Shown here piece after piece: positions 47,873 to 56,441 of a stretch of DNA of 64,000 nt (position 1 is the first letter of the stretch; the number at the start of each line of letters is the position of its first letter). The position numbers and the translations under genes are program-made. The notes under the pieces are model-generated. The model had not been told where the DNA came from. It saw only the letters and a list, made by a program, of their open reading frames with translations, and made no database searches. The stretch comes from Thiodiazotropha sp040507245 (lineage in GTDB: Bacteria > Pseudomonadota > Gammaproteobacteria > Chromatiales > Chromatiaceae): positions 14,577 through 78,576 of the forward strand of contig JBEVVH010000002.1 in NCBI GenBank assembly GCA_040507245.1. The letters run 5' to 3'.

Positions 47873-48768
47873 TCCAGGTTTTCTCCGATCCGATGGACTT
47901 CGGTCACCAGGCGCACACCGCTGTGGGCCTCGACCTCCTGTTGCACCAACGCGATCAAGGCCTCGATATCCGCCGCCGTGGCGTGATCGATGTTGACGAT
48001 AAAGTTGGCATGCTTCTCAGAAACCTGTGCCCCCCCCAAACGTCTCCCCTTGAGACCCGCGGCCTCGATCAGACGCGCCGCATGATCATTCGCAGGATTG
48101 CGAAATACCGAACCGCAACTCGGCAGCCGGGTCGGCTGGGTGGCGGCGCGGCGCTCCAGCAAGGCCTTGATTCGATCCTGGGCGGCGGCGCTGTCACCGG
48201 TTTCCAGGGCAAGTGCCGCTGCCAGAAACCATTCCCCGGGATGGCCCTTGACCTGCCGGTAACCAACTTCGAAATCACTCACCGGACGGCGCTGCACCAT
48301 ACCGTATCGATCGATGGTTTCGACCTCACGTACCTGATTCCAGGTTTCACCGCCGAACGCCCCGGCATTCATCGCCAGGGCGCCGCCGAGGGTCCCTGGA
48401 ATACCGGCGAAGAACTCAACTCCGACACGACCCGCGCGGGCCGCAGTGCGGGCGATCTTGGCGCAGGAGACCCCCGCCTCGGCAACCAGCAGGTCTCCCC
48501 GCCACTCGATCTGCTCGAGACGTCCCTGGGTTGCGATCACGGTGCCCTTGTATCCCCCGTCCCGGACCAGCAGGTTGCTGCCCAGTCCGAGCCAGAACAG
48601 GGGTTCCCGGGGATCGAGCTGCTGCAGAAAGCTGATCAGGTCCGCCCGGTCCGCCGGTTTGTAGAAACGCTCGGCCGGACCACCGACCCGCCAGGTGGTA
48701 TGGCGCGACAGAGGCTCGTTGATGCGCATCTCACCGCGCAGCCGGGTTTCATCCAGGGCAGGCATCAT
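47869..48768 (-). CDS. murB: UDP-N-acetylenolpyruvoylglucosamine reductase MurB
   Basis: FAD enzyme reducing the enolpyruvyl group to form UDP-MurNAc. The 299 residues show TTWRVGGPAERFYKP, WLGLGSNLLVRDGGYKG, GIPGTLGGALAMNAGAFG and a final SCGSVFRNP block with the catalytic Ser. ATG 48768 is followed directly by a second ATG; it forms an ATGA overlap with the stop of the small ORF upstream, and GGGG lies just before it, so 48768 is favoured over an upstream TTG at 48774. Confidence 0.95.
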   Translation of the reverse strand: MMPALDETRLRGEMRINEPLSRHTTWRVGGPAERFYKPADRADLISFLQQLDPREPLFWLGLGSNLLVRDGGYKGTVIATQGRLEQIEWRGDLLVAEAGVSCAKIARTAARAGRVGVEFFAGIPGTLGGALAMNAGAFGGETWNQVREVETIDRYGMVQRRPVSDFEVGYRQVKGHPGEWFLAAALALETGDSAAAQDRIKALLERRAATQPTRLPSCGSVFRNPANDHAARLIEAAGLKGRRLGGAQVSEKHANFIVNIDHATAADIEALIALVQQEVEAHSGVRLVTEVHRIGENLE

Positions 48769-48950
48769 CCCCAAAACCTCTCGTCCCGGGAGGGATCGGA
48801 ACGTCCATCCTCACTGCGTGGGGTTTGCAGCTCAGGTGTGAGTTTTTCCGTTCTGCGCAGAGACCTGATCACCATCAGTTCGAACAGGTTGCTTTGCAGC
48901 GACTCGCCACAACCGTGATGCAGTCTTCTCATATCGAATGTGTGCGCCAT
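48765..48950 (-). CDS. Small 61-residue ORF between murC and murB
   Basis: Unrecognised small protein. Its ATG shares a base with the murC stop (TAATG) and its stop TGA overlaps the murB start (ATGA), the same coupling seen between the confirmed dcw genes, so it is very probably translated. The sequence begins MAHTFDMRRLHHGCGESLQ, has a short hydrophobic run NLFELMVIRSL, then a polar basic-acidic tail (SEDGRSDPSRDERFWG). There is no signal or membrane helix. If it did not exist, murC and murB would be separated by 181 bp in a cluster where other junctions are tight. Function is unknown; a soluble cell-wall accessory peptide is a guess from position only. Confidence 0.7.
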   Translation of the reverse strand: MAHTFDMRRLHHGCGESLQSNLFELMVIRSLRRTEKLTPELQTPRSEDGRSDPSRDERFWG

Positions 48951-50386
48951 TAGGCCACCCCCTCACAAAGTTGCCTGGGCAATTCCGCCGCAATCGCGCC
49001 GATGCTGCCTGCCCCTACTGTCAGTACGATGTCACCGTCCATGAGCAGTCCCCGAAGCACTTCAGGCAACTCCTCCACCGGCTCCACGAAAATCGGATCG
49101 ACCTGTCCGCGCACCCGCACGGCGCGACTCAGGTCGCGTCCGGCCGCACCTTGAATCGGTTCTTCACCGGCCGCATAGACCTCGGTCAGGATCAGCAGGT
49201 CCGCCTTGGAAAGCACCTGCACGAAGTCTTCAAACTGTTCCTGGGTACGGGTGTAACGGTGCGGTTGAAAGGCGAGTACCAGGCGGCGTTCCGGCCAACC
49301 ATCGCGGACCGCCCTCAGGGTCGCCTCGATCTCCCGTGGGTGGTGTGCGTAGTCATCAACCAGCATCACCTGCTTGCCGCCGATCCGGCAGTCGCCGCGG
49401 GTCTGGAAGCGGCGTCCGATACCGGCAAATTTCTCCAGCGCCCATTGTATCGAATGGCTGTCCAGGTTGAGCTCCAATGCCACGCTCGCGGCAGCCAGGG
49501 CATTCAGCACATTGTGCCGTCCCGGAAGATTCAGGGTGATTGGCATGGGGGCTTCGAGGCTTTGGGCATGCAGGGTGAAGTGCGTTCTGAGACCTTCGCT
49601 GCGGATCTCGCTGGCGCGCACGTCCGCATCTTCATCGAAACCGTAGGTGGTCACAGGCCGGGTCACCTCCGGGAGCAACTCGCGCACCACCGGATCATCG
49701 ATACACAGCACTGCCTGGCCATAAAATGGCAAGTGATGCAGAAATTCCAGAAAGGTCCCGCGCAGGCGGTTGAAATCACCCCCGTAGGTGGTCATGTGAT
49801 CCGCATCGATATTGGTGACCACCGCCAGCATCGGCTGCAGATAGAGAAACGAGGCGTCACTCTCGTCCGCCTCGGCCACAAGATACTCCCCTTCCCCGAG
49901 CCGAGCGTTGGCACCAGCGCTGTTGAGGAGTCCGCCGATGACGAACGTGGGGTCGAGTCCAGCTTCCGCTAGAACACTGGTGACCAGACTGGTGGTGGTG
50001 GTTTTGCCGTGAGTCCCCGCGACCGCGATACCAAACCGGAAACGCATGATCTCAGCCAGCATTTCCGCCCTGGGCACCACCGGGATGCGTGACTGACGCG
50101 CCGCTTCCACTTCCGGGTTGTCCTGCTCCACCGCACTGGAGATGACCACCGCATCGACACCATCCACATGCGCGGCGGTGTGTCCCAGGTGGATCTCCGC
50201 CCCCAATTCCGCGAGACGCCGAGTCACGACACTCTCCCGCTGGTCGGATCCGGAAACCTGGTATCCGAGATTGATCATGACCTCCGCGATACCGCTCATC
50301 CCGGCTCCACCGATTCCGACGAAGTGGATGTAACGCATGCGACCCATGACGTTGGGTGTGTGGCGACGTGTACGGACTTCACTCAT
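48950..50386 (-). CDS. murC: UDP-N-acetylmuramate-L-alanine ligase MurC
   Basis: ATP-dependent Mur ligase adding the first residue of the stem peptide. The 478 residues show IHFVGIGGAGMSGIAEVM, the P-loop VAGTHGKTTTTSLV, EADESDASF and VDDYAHHPREIEATL. ATG 50386 is chosen because it forms an ATGA overlap with the murG stop; an earlier in-frame start at 50407 adds seven residues within murG. Confidence 0.97.
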   Translation of the reverse strand: MSEVRTRRHTPNVMGRMRYIHFVGIGGAGMSGIAEVMINLGYQVSGSDQRESVVTRRLAELGAEIHLGHTAAHVDGVDAVVISSAVEQDNPEVEAARQSRIPVVPRAEMLAEIMRFRFGIAVAGTHGKTTTTSLVTSVLAEAGLDPTFVIGGLLNSAGANARLGEGEYLVAEADESDASFLYLQPMLAVVTNIDADHMTTYGGDFNRLRGTFLEFLHHLPFYGQAVLCIDDPVVRELLPEVTRPVTTYGFDEDADVRASEIRSEGLRTHFTLHAQSLEAPMPITLNLPGRHNVLNALAAASVALELNLDSHSIQWALEKFAGIGRRFQTRGDCRIGGKQVMLVDDYAHHPREIEATLRAVRDGWPERRLVLAFQPHRYTRTQEQFEDFVQVLSKADLLILTEVYAAGEEPIQGAAGRDLSRAVRVRGQVDPIFVEPVEELPEVLRGLLMDGDIVLTVGAGSIGAIAAELPRQLCEGVA

Positions 50387-51462
50387 GATGCGATCAACTC
50401 CAGGCAATATTGACCCATATGCTCCGCCGCCTCCGGCTTGGCGAGTTTACGTGCGGCCCGCGCCATATCCAGCAACCCGGCCCGGTCTTCGCTGAGTTCC
50501 GCGATCTGGGCCGCCAGGTCGCGGGGATTCAGACTGGTCTGATCCACGAGTTGTCCTGCTCCTGCATCCACCAGGACACGGGCGTTGTGGGTCTGATGGT
50601 CATCCACGGCGTAGGGATAGGGCACCAGGATGGCGCCCACACCCGCCACGCAAAGTTCGGATACGGTCAGGGCGCCGGCGCGGCAGATCACCAGATCGGC
50701 CCAGCCGTAGGCAGCCGCCATATCCCGTTCAAAGGGCTTTACTTCAGCCTCGACACCCGCCGCCCGGTAGCTGGCCAGAGTCTCCTCGTAGAGCTTCTCA
50801 CCCGCTTGATGACGCACCACAGGACGCTTCTCCTCGGGCAGTCTGGCCAAGGCCTCGGGCAGGGTCTGGTTGAGTGCCTGGGCACCCAGGGAGCCGCCCA
50901 GGACCAACAGTCGAAGCGGACCTTCGCGGTCGGCAAAACGGGTCTCGGGCGGCGGCAGCGCCACGATCTCACGACGCACCGGGTTGCCAATGGTTTCGGC
51001 CTGGGCCTCGGCACCAAAGCTGCCGGGGAAGGCTTCGTACACCTTGCTCGCGAGCCGCGCCAGCCAGCGGTTGGTCAGACCCGGAATCGCGTTCTGTTCC
51101 TGGATCACCAGGGGGATACCCATCAGTCTGGCCGCCACGCCCCCCGGACCGGTGACAAACCCGCCCATGCCCAATACCAGGTTCGGGCGGATCTGGCGCA
51201 GCACCCGATAGGCCTGCCAACAGGACCAGGTCACCACCCAGGGAGCCATCAGACGCCGCTTCAGACCGGTGCCCCGGACCCCTTTGATGTTCAGGGTCCT
51301 GACGGGGTACCCGTAATCCGGCACCAAGCAGGTCTCCATTCCGCCCCGGCTGCCCAGCCAGGTGATCATGCAGCCCTGTTTCTCCAGCCATTGCGCCACC
51401 GCAAGTGCCGGAAAAAGATGCCCGCCCGTACCCCCTGCCATGACCATTACATGAGGTTCCAT
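50383..51462 (-). CDS. murG: Lipid II synthase glycosyltransferase MurG
   Basis: GT-B transferase adding GlcNAc to lipid I on the inner face of the membrane. The 359 residues begin with VMVMAGGTGGHLFPALAVA, followed by GMGGFVTGPGGVAARLMG, LVIQEQNAIPGLTNR, LVLGGSLGAQALN and VICRAGALTVSEL. It overlaps ftsW by 16 bp at its start. Confidence 0.97.
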   Translation of the reverse strand: MEPHVMVMAGGTGGHLFPALAVAQWLEKQGCMITWLGSRGGMETCLVPDYGYPVRTLNIKGVRGTGLKRRLMAPWVVTWSCWQAYRVLRQIRPNLVLGMGGFVTGPGGVAARLMGIPLVIQEQNAIPGLTNRWLARLASKVYEAFPGSFGAEAQAETIGNPVRREIVALPPPETRFADREGPLRLLVLGGSLGAQALNQTLPEALARLPEEKRPVVRHQAGEKLYEETLASYRAAGVEAEVKPFERDMAAAYGWADLVICRAGALTVSELCVAGVGAILVPYPYAVDDHQTHNARVLVDAGAGQLVDQTSLNPRDLAAQIAELSEDRAGLLDMARAARKLAKPEAAEHMGQYCLELIAS

Positions 51463-52640
51463 GAGCGCCTCCCATGACCTTCACGCTGCATCTTGTGGCG
51501 GGTCTCGTAATCGATGCGCAGCAACAACGCAACAATCAGGCAAGCCACGATAATGCTGTTGCCTCCATAGCTCATGAACGGCAGGGTGAGACCCTTGGTC
51601 GGCAGCATCCCCACGTTGACACCGATGTTGATGAACGCCTGCATACCGATCCACAGGCCCAACCCGTAAGCGGTGTAACTCGAAAACCGTTCACCCACCA
51701 CCTGTGCCCGGGTGCCGATGTGGAAGGCGCGCCAGGTAAAGAAGGCGAACAGCAGGATCACCCCCAGGGTGCCGATCAGACCGAACTCCTCACCCACCAC
51801 CGCCATGATGAAATCGGTGTGCGCTTCCGGAAGGTAGAACTGCTTTTGAATCCCGTTACCCAGCCCGACTCCGGAGACTTCACCACGACCGAAGGCGATC
51901 AATGCCTGGGACAGCTGGAAATCGGTATCGAAGGGGTCATCCCAGGGATTCAGGTAGGTGGTCATGCGTTGCCAACGGTAGGGGCTGAAAAAGATCAACG
52001 CAAAACCTGAAACGATGGAGAGCAGGATCAGCATGCTGAACTGATACAGCACCACACCACCGAGAAACAGCATCCCGAGGGCGGTGGCGAACAGTACCAC
52101 AGTGGTGCCGAAATCGGGCTGAACCAGGATCATGGAGCTTGTCACGATGAGCAGCAGCATGGGCTTGGCGAAGCCCCAGAAGGAACGCGCCACCTCGTCC
52201 TGGCGACGCACTAGGTAACCCGCGATATAGAGCACCATGAATAGTTTCATGAACTCGGAGCTTTGCAGGTTGAACACGCCCAAGGGGATCCAGCGGGTTG
52301 CGCCGTTAACCGTCTTGCCGACTCCGGGGACCAGCAGCAACAGAAGCAGCAGGATGCCGAGAAACACCAGTTTCGGTCCCGCATTCTGCCACTGTTCCAT
52401 GGGCACCCTGAAGACGAAAAAAGCACCCAGCAGCCCCAGGAACATGGCGAACAGGTGACGGTAGACATAAAAGAAGGGTGATCCGGCCAGCCGATCCCCC
52501 ACTGTCATGGATGATGAAGCGACCATCACCAGACCGAAGCCGAGCAACAGCATCGCCGCACCCAACAGCCACCAATCGAGCACGGGCTCCAGAGTTTTCG
52601 TGCGGCGGGCATCCATGGCCTGGGGACGCATCTCACTCAT
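51447..52640 (-). CDS. ftsW: Septal peptidoglycan polymerase FtsW
   Basis: SEDS-family polytopic glycosyltransferase of 397 residues with about ten membrane helices. The family signatures GINVGMLPTKGLTLPFMSYG and QPDFGTTVVLF are clear. ATG at 52640 makes an ATGA with the murD stop. It works with FtsI, encoded in the same cluster. Confidence 0.97.
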   Translation of the reverse strand: MSEMRPQAMDARRTKTLEPVLDWWLLGAAMLLLGFGLVMVASSSMTVGDRLAGSPFFYVYRHLFAMFLGLLGAFFVFRVPMEQWQNAGPKLVFLGILLLLLLLVPGVGKTVNGATRWIPLGVFNLQSSEFMKLFMVLYIAGYLVRRQDEVARSFWGFAKPMLLLIVTSSMILVQPDFGTTVVLFATALGMLFLGGVVLYQFSMLILLSIVSGFALIFFSPYRWQRMTTYLNPWDDPFDTDFQLSQALIAFGRGEVSGVGLGNGIQKQFYLPEAHTDFIMAVVGEEFGLIGTLGVILLFAFFTWRAFHIGTRAQVVGERFSSYTAYGLGLWIGMQAFINIGVNVGMLPTKGLTLPFMSYGGNSIIVACLIVALLLRIDYETRHKMQREGHGRRSWNLM

Positions 52641-53989
52641 GACTCGAGACCCTCCACAGCACGCACGAAGGCCTCACCCCGGTCCTCGAAATTCTTGAAC
52701 ATGTCAAAACTGGCGCAGGCCGGTGAGAGCAGGACCCGGTCTCCGGGGCTGGCTTCGTCCCGCGCCTTCATCACGGCATCGGTCATACTCTCGGCGAACA
52801 CCAGTTTGGTCCGCCCCTCGAGCACTGCGGCCAGGGCCGGTGCGTCCCGGCCGATCAGGATCACTGCCCGGGCGGCCTTTTCCGCCACCGGCGCAAGCAG
52901 TGTGAAGTCAGCGCCTTTGCAATCCCCGCCGGCGATCAGCACCGTTCGGCTCCCATCATCGGCATGCAATCCCAGCAGGGCGGAGATGGTCGCACCCACA
53001 TTGGTACCCTTGGAATCGTTGTACCAGCGCAACCCCTGCGTATCTGATACCCATTGGGTGCGGTGCTCCAGACCACGGAAGATTCGCAGGGTCTCGAGCA
53101 TCTTGGCAATCGGCAACCCCACCGCCTGACCCAGAGCGAGCGCCGCCAGGGCATTGGCCTGATTGTGGCGACCCGGAATACGCAAATCGTTCACCGGCAT
53201 CAGCAGTGTCGAGCCCTGACATAGCCAGGATTCACCCTGACTTTCACAGACACCGAAGTCTGACCCAACCGGGGCATTCAAAGCGAAGCCCACCACGGAG
53301 TCATCCGAACCGGCCATCGCCGCGACCCTGGCATCATCCCGGTTGATCACCAGGATCTTTGCCTGACTGTAGATACCGGCCTTGGCGTCCGCGTAATCTT
53401 CGATATCCCTGTAACGGTCCATATGATCGGCGGAGACATTCAATACCACCGCCGCCTCGGGCTTGAGACTCCAGGTGGTTTCGAGCTGGAAGCTGGACAA
53501 CTCCAACACATAGAGGTCCACCGAGTCGTCGAGCAGGTCGAGCACGGGTTCCCCCAGGTTGCCCCCCACCGCTACCCGCAATCCCGCGTTGCGGGCCATC
53601 TCGCCCACCAGGGTGGTTACGGTGCTCTTGCCATTGGAACCGGTAATCGCGACGACCGGCGCCCGAACCGCCCGGGCGAACAGTTCCACATCCCCCAGGA
53701 CTTCACTGCCACTTTCCCGGGCCACCTGGATCAGGGGCGTACTTACCGGTACACCGGGACTGACCACCAATTGATTCGCCGCCTGGAACACCTCGGGCTG
53801 GAACCCCCCGAGGAACAGGGCCATATCCGGATAGTCGCGCCGCAGCGCATCCAGGCCAGGCGGTGTTTCCCGGCTGTCAGTGACCGCCAGGGCCACTCCC
53901 TGCGCGGTCAGATAACGGGCGCAGGACAGTCCGGTCTTGCCCAGACCGACAATTAGAGTTTTGCCTGTTTGTCTGTTTTCTGCTGCCAT
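52637..53989 (-). CDS. murD: UDP-N-acetylmuramoylalanine-D-glutamate ligase MurD
   Basis: Mur ligase adding D-Glu. From ATG 53989 the product is 450 residues, MAAENRQTGKTLIVGLGKTG being the normal start; the frame is open for 29 codons upstream inside mraY without homology. The P-loop is in VVAITGSNGKSTVTTLVGEM, with NDSKGTNVGA and the late LLSPACASFDMFKNFEDRG block. TGATG joins it to mraY. Confidence 0.96.
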   Translation of the reverse strand: MAAENRQTGKTLIVGLGKTGLSCARYLTAQGVALAVTDSRETPPGLDALRRDYPDMALFLGGFQPEVFQAANQLVVSPGVPVSTPLIQVARESGSEVLGDVELFARAVRAPVVAITGSNGKSTVTTLVGEMARNAGLRVAVGGNLGEPVLDLLDDSVDLYVLELSSFQLETTWSLKPEAAVVLNVSADHMDRYRDIEDYADAKAGIYSQAKILVINRDDARVAAMAGSDDSVVGFALNAPVGSDFGVCESQGESWLCQGSTLLMPVNDLRIPGRHNQANALAALALGQAVGLPIAKMLETLRIFRGLEHRTQWVSDTQGLRWYNDSKGTNVGATISALLGLHADDGSRTVLIAGGDCKGADFTLLAPVAEKAARAVILIGRDAPALAAVLEGRTKLVFAESMTDAVMKARDEASPGDRVLLSPACASFDMFKNFEDRGEAFVRAVEGLES

Positions 53990-55071
53990 CAACGTATCTT
54001 CAAACTCGCCAGACCGATCAACACCAGAATCACAGTGATGATCCAGAAACGCACAATGACCCGGGGTTCGGGCCAACCCTTGAGTTCGAAATGATGATGC
54101 AGGGGCGCCATGCGAAAGATCCGCTTGCCAGTGAGGCGAAACGAGGCCACCTGAAGCATCACCGATACCGTCTCGACCACGAACACCCCACCCATGATGA
54201 ACAGCACGATCTCCTGTCGAACCGCCACCGCCACCACACCCAACGCCGCGCCCAGCGCCAGGGCGCCCACATCGCCCATGAAAACCTGAGCCGGATAGGT
54301 GTTGAACCAGAGAAATCCCAACCCGGCACCCACCAGGGCTGCGCAGAACACCATCAACTCACCCACACCGGGGAGATAGGGGATCTTCAGATAGGTGGCA
54401 AAGTCTGCATGTCCGGTGGCATAGGCGATCACCCCCAGCGCGCCACCCACCATCACCGTTGGCAGAATCGCCAGCCCGTCGAGTCCGTCGGTAAGGTTCA
54501 CCGCGTTGGAGGAACCGACGATCACCAGATAGCTGAAAAGAATGAACACCGGACCCCAGTTGAGTGAGACATCCTTCAGGTAGGGGATCAACAGCGCGGT
54601 CTCCATGGGTGTCGTTGCCGTGGTGTAAAACACCAGCGATGCGCCCAGGCCGGCAATCGACTGCCAGAAATATTTCCACCGCGCCGCCAGTCCCTTGGGA
54701 TCGTTGAGCACCAGTTTTTTGTAGTCGTCCACCAGACCAATCAGGCCGAATACCATGGTCACGATCAGCACGATCCAGACATAACGGTTTTCAAGATCGG
54801 CCCACAGCAGGGTGGCCACTGCGATCGCCACCAGAATCAGAGCACCGCCCATGGTAGGCGTACCAGCCTTGGAGAAATGGGTCTCCGGGCCGTCATTGCG
54901 AACCGTTTGACCAATCTGGTGGAAGCTCAATCGACGAATCATTACCGGTCCCAGCGCCAGGGAGATCAGCAATGCGGTCAGTACCCCCAGGATGGTGCGC
55001 AGTGTCAGGTACTGGAACACCCGGAAACCGCTGTCGAACTGGACGAGCCACTCAGTCAGATACAACAGCAC
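53989..55071 (-). CDS. mraY: Phospho-N-acetylmuramoyl-pentapeptide transferase MraY
   Basis: Polytopic membrane enzyme making lipid I. The 360 residues have about ten helices and the family motifs KAGTPTMGGALIL, NLTDGLDGLAI, FMGDVGALALG and FRMAPLHHHFELKGW. The start is GTG at 55071, two bases after the murF stop. Confidence 0.97.
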   Translation of the reverse strand: MLLYLTEWLVQFDSGFRVFQYLTLRTILGVLTALLISLALGPVMIRRLSFHQIGQTVRNDGPETHFSKAGTPTMGGALILVAIAVATLLWADLENRYVWIVLIVTMVFGLIGLVDDYKKLVLNDPKGLAARWKYFWQSIAGLGASLVFYTTATTPMETALLIPYLKDVSLNWGPVFILFSYLVIVGSSNAVNLTDGLDGLAILPTVMVGGALGVIAYATGHADFATYLKIPYLPGVGELMVFCAALVGAGLGFLWFNTYPAQVFMGDVGALALGAALGVVAVAVRQEIVLFIMGGVFVVETVSVMLQVASFRLTGKRIFRMAPLHHHFELKGWPEPRVIVRFWIITVILVLIGLASLKIR

Positions 55072-55073
55072 GG

Positions 55074-56441
55074 TCAGCCCTCCCCTTCATACAACAACCC
55101 CTGAACAACCCGCTCCATGCCGGCGCTGCGGGAGCCTTTGACCAGCACCGCATCACCCGGCTGCGGCAGTTCCCGCAATTCATTGATCAAATCATCGATA
55201 TTGCTGAAGCCCCTGGCCCCTTCACCAAAACCTTCAACCGCCGCTTGGCTCAGGGATCCAAGCCCGTAGAGGTGCTCCAGTCCCGCCTGTCTGGCTTGTC
55301 GGCCGATTTTTCCGTGCAGCTCACGGGCCTCTTCCCCCAGCTCAGCCAGATCACCGAGTACCAGGTAACGTTGACCCGGCGCGCTGCGCAGCACCTCGAT
55401 GGCCGCTCCTACCGAATTGGGATTGGCGTTATAGCTGTCATCGATCAGACGGTAACCGTTGGAGCCGGTGAGGATCTGCAGTCGCCCCTTCACCGCCGCG
55501 ACACTGGCAAGCCCCGCCTGAATCTGTTCCACACTGCAGGACAGGGACCAGGCTGCAGCGATAGCGGCCAGCGCATTCATCAGGTTGTGGCGGCCTGCCA
55601 GGGCGATTTCCACGTCGAAACGGGTGTCCTGTATGTTTACCTGCATCCGGTTGTGGGATCCCTGCGGGGTCCAGGTCATCTGGGCCGCATCCAGGTCGGA
55701 TTGCACCAGGGCCTTTTCCGATATGCCAAAAGAGACCATTCGCCGCTCCCCCAGCATCTCCCGCCAGAGCGGGAAGTAAGGGTCGTCCGCATTGAGCACG
55801 CCCACGCCGTCGTGTTTAAGCCCGCCCAGAATCTCCCCTTTGGCATGGGCCACGCCGTTGAGATCCCCGAAGCCTTCCAGATGAGCCTCACCCGCATTGG
55901 TGATCAGCGCCACATCGGGCCGGGCAATCTGGCTCAGATAGCCGATTTCACCCGGATGATTGGCCCCCATCTCGATCACCGCACTGAGTTCATCCTGCCA
56001 ACCCAGCAGGGTCAGCGGCACGCCGATATCATTGTTCAGATTTCCCCGGGTGGACAGCACCGGACCCCGTTGCGCGAGGATCTCACTGATCAGTTCCTTG
56101 ACCGTGGTCTTTCCGTTACTGCCGGTAATCGCAACCATGGGCGCCTGGAACTGATCACGCCAAACCGCAGCCAGCCGACCCAGTCCCAGACGGGTATCCG
56201 CACACACCAGCTGTGGCAGCCGGGTTTCGACCTCTCGAGAGACCAGTACAGCCAATGCACCCCTCTGTTCCGCCTGAGCGACGAACTCATGCCCGTCGAA
56301 GCGCGGCCCGGTCAGTGCAACGTACAGATCCCCGGCGTTCAGGCTACGGGTATCCGTACTGACCGAGCGGAACTCTGCGTCCTGACCCACCAGTCTGGCC
56401 GGCAAATGCTGCATCAACTCCGAGAGCCAAAGACTAGGCAT
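55074..56441 (-). CDS. murF: UDP-MurNAc-tripeptide:D-Ala-D-Ala ligase MurF
   Basis: Mur ligase adding the D-Ala-D-Ala dipeptide. From ATG 56441 it has 455 residues. The P-loop is MVAITGSNGKTTVKELISEI, followed by EMGANHPGEIGYLS and LIDDSYNANPNSVGAAIEVL. It overlaps murE by eight bases; the frame is open for seven residues upstream, but the chosen start is conventional. Confidence 0.95.
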   Translation of the reverse strand: MPSLWLSELMQHLPARLVGQDAEFRSVSTDTRSLNAGDLYVALTGPRFDGHEFVAQAEQRGALAVLVSREVETRLPQLVCADTRLGLGRLAAVWRDQFQAPMVAITGSNGKTTVKELISEILAQRGPVLSTRGNLNNDIGVPLTLLGWQDELSAVIEMGANHPGEIGYLSQIARPDVALITNAGEAHLEGFGDLNGVAHAKGEILGGLKHDGVGVLNADDPYFPLWREMLGERRMVSFGISEKALVQSDLDAAQMTWTPQGSHNRMQVNIQDTRFDVEIALAGRHNLMNALAAIAAAWSLSCSVEQIQAGLASVAAVKGRLQILTGSNGYRLIDDSYNANPNSVGAAIEVLRSAPGQRYLVLGDLAELGEEARELHGKIGRQARQAGLEHLYGLGSLSQAAVEGFGEGARGFSNIDDLINELRELPQPGDAVLVKGSRSAGMERVVQGLLYEGEG

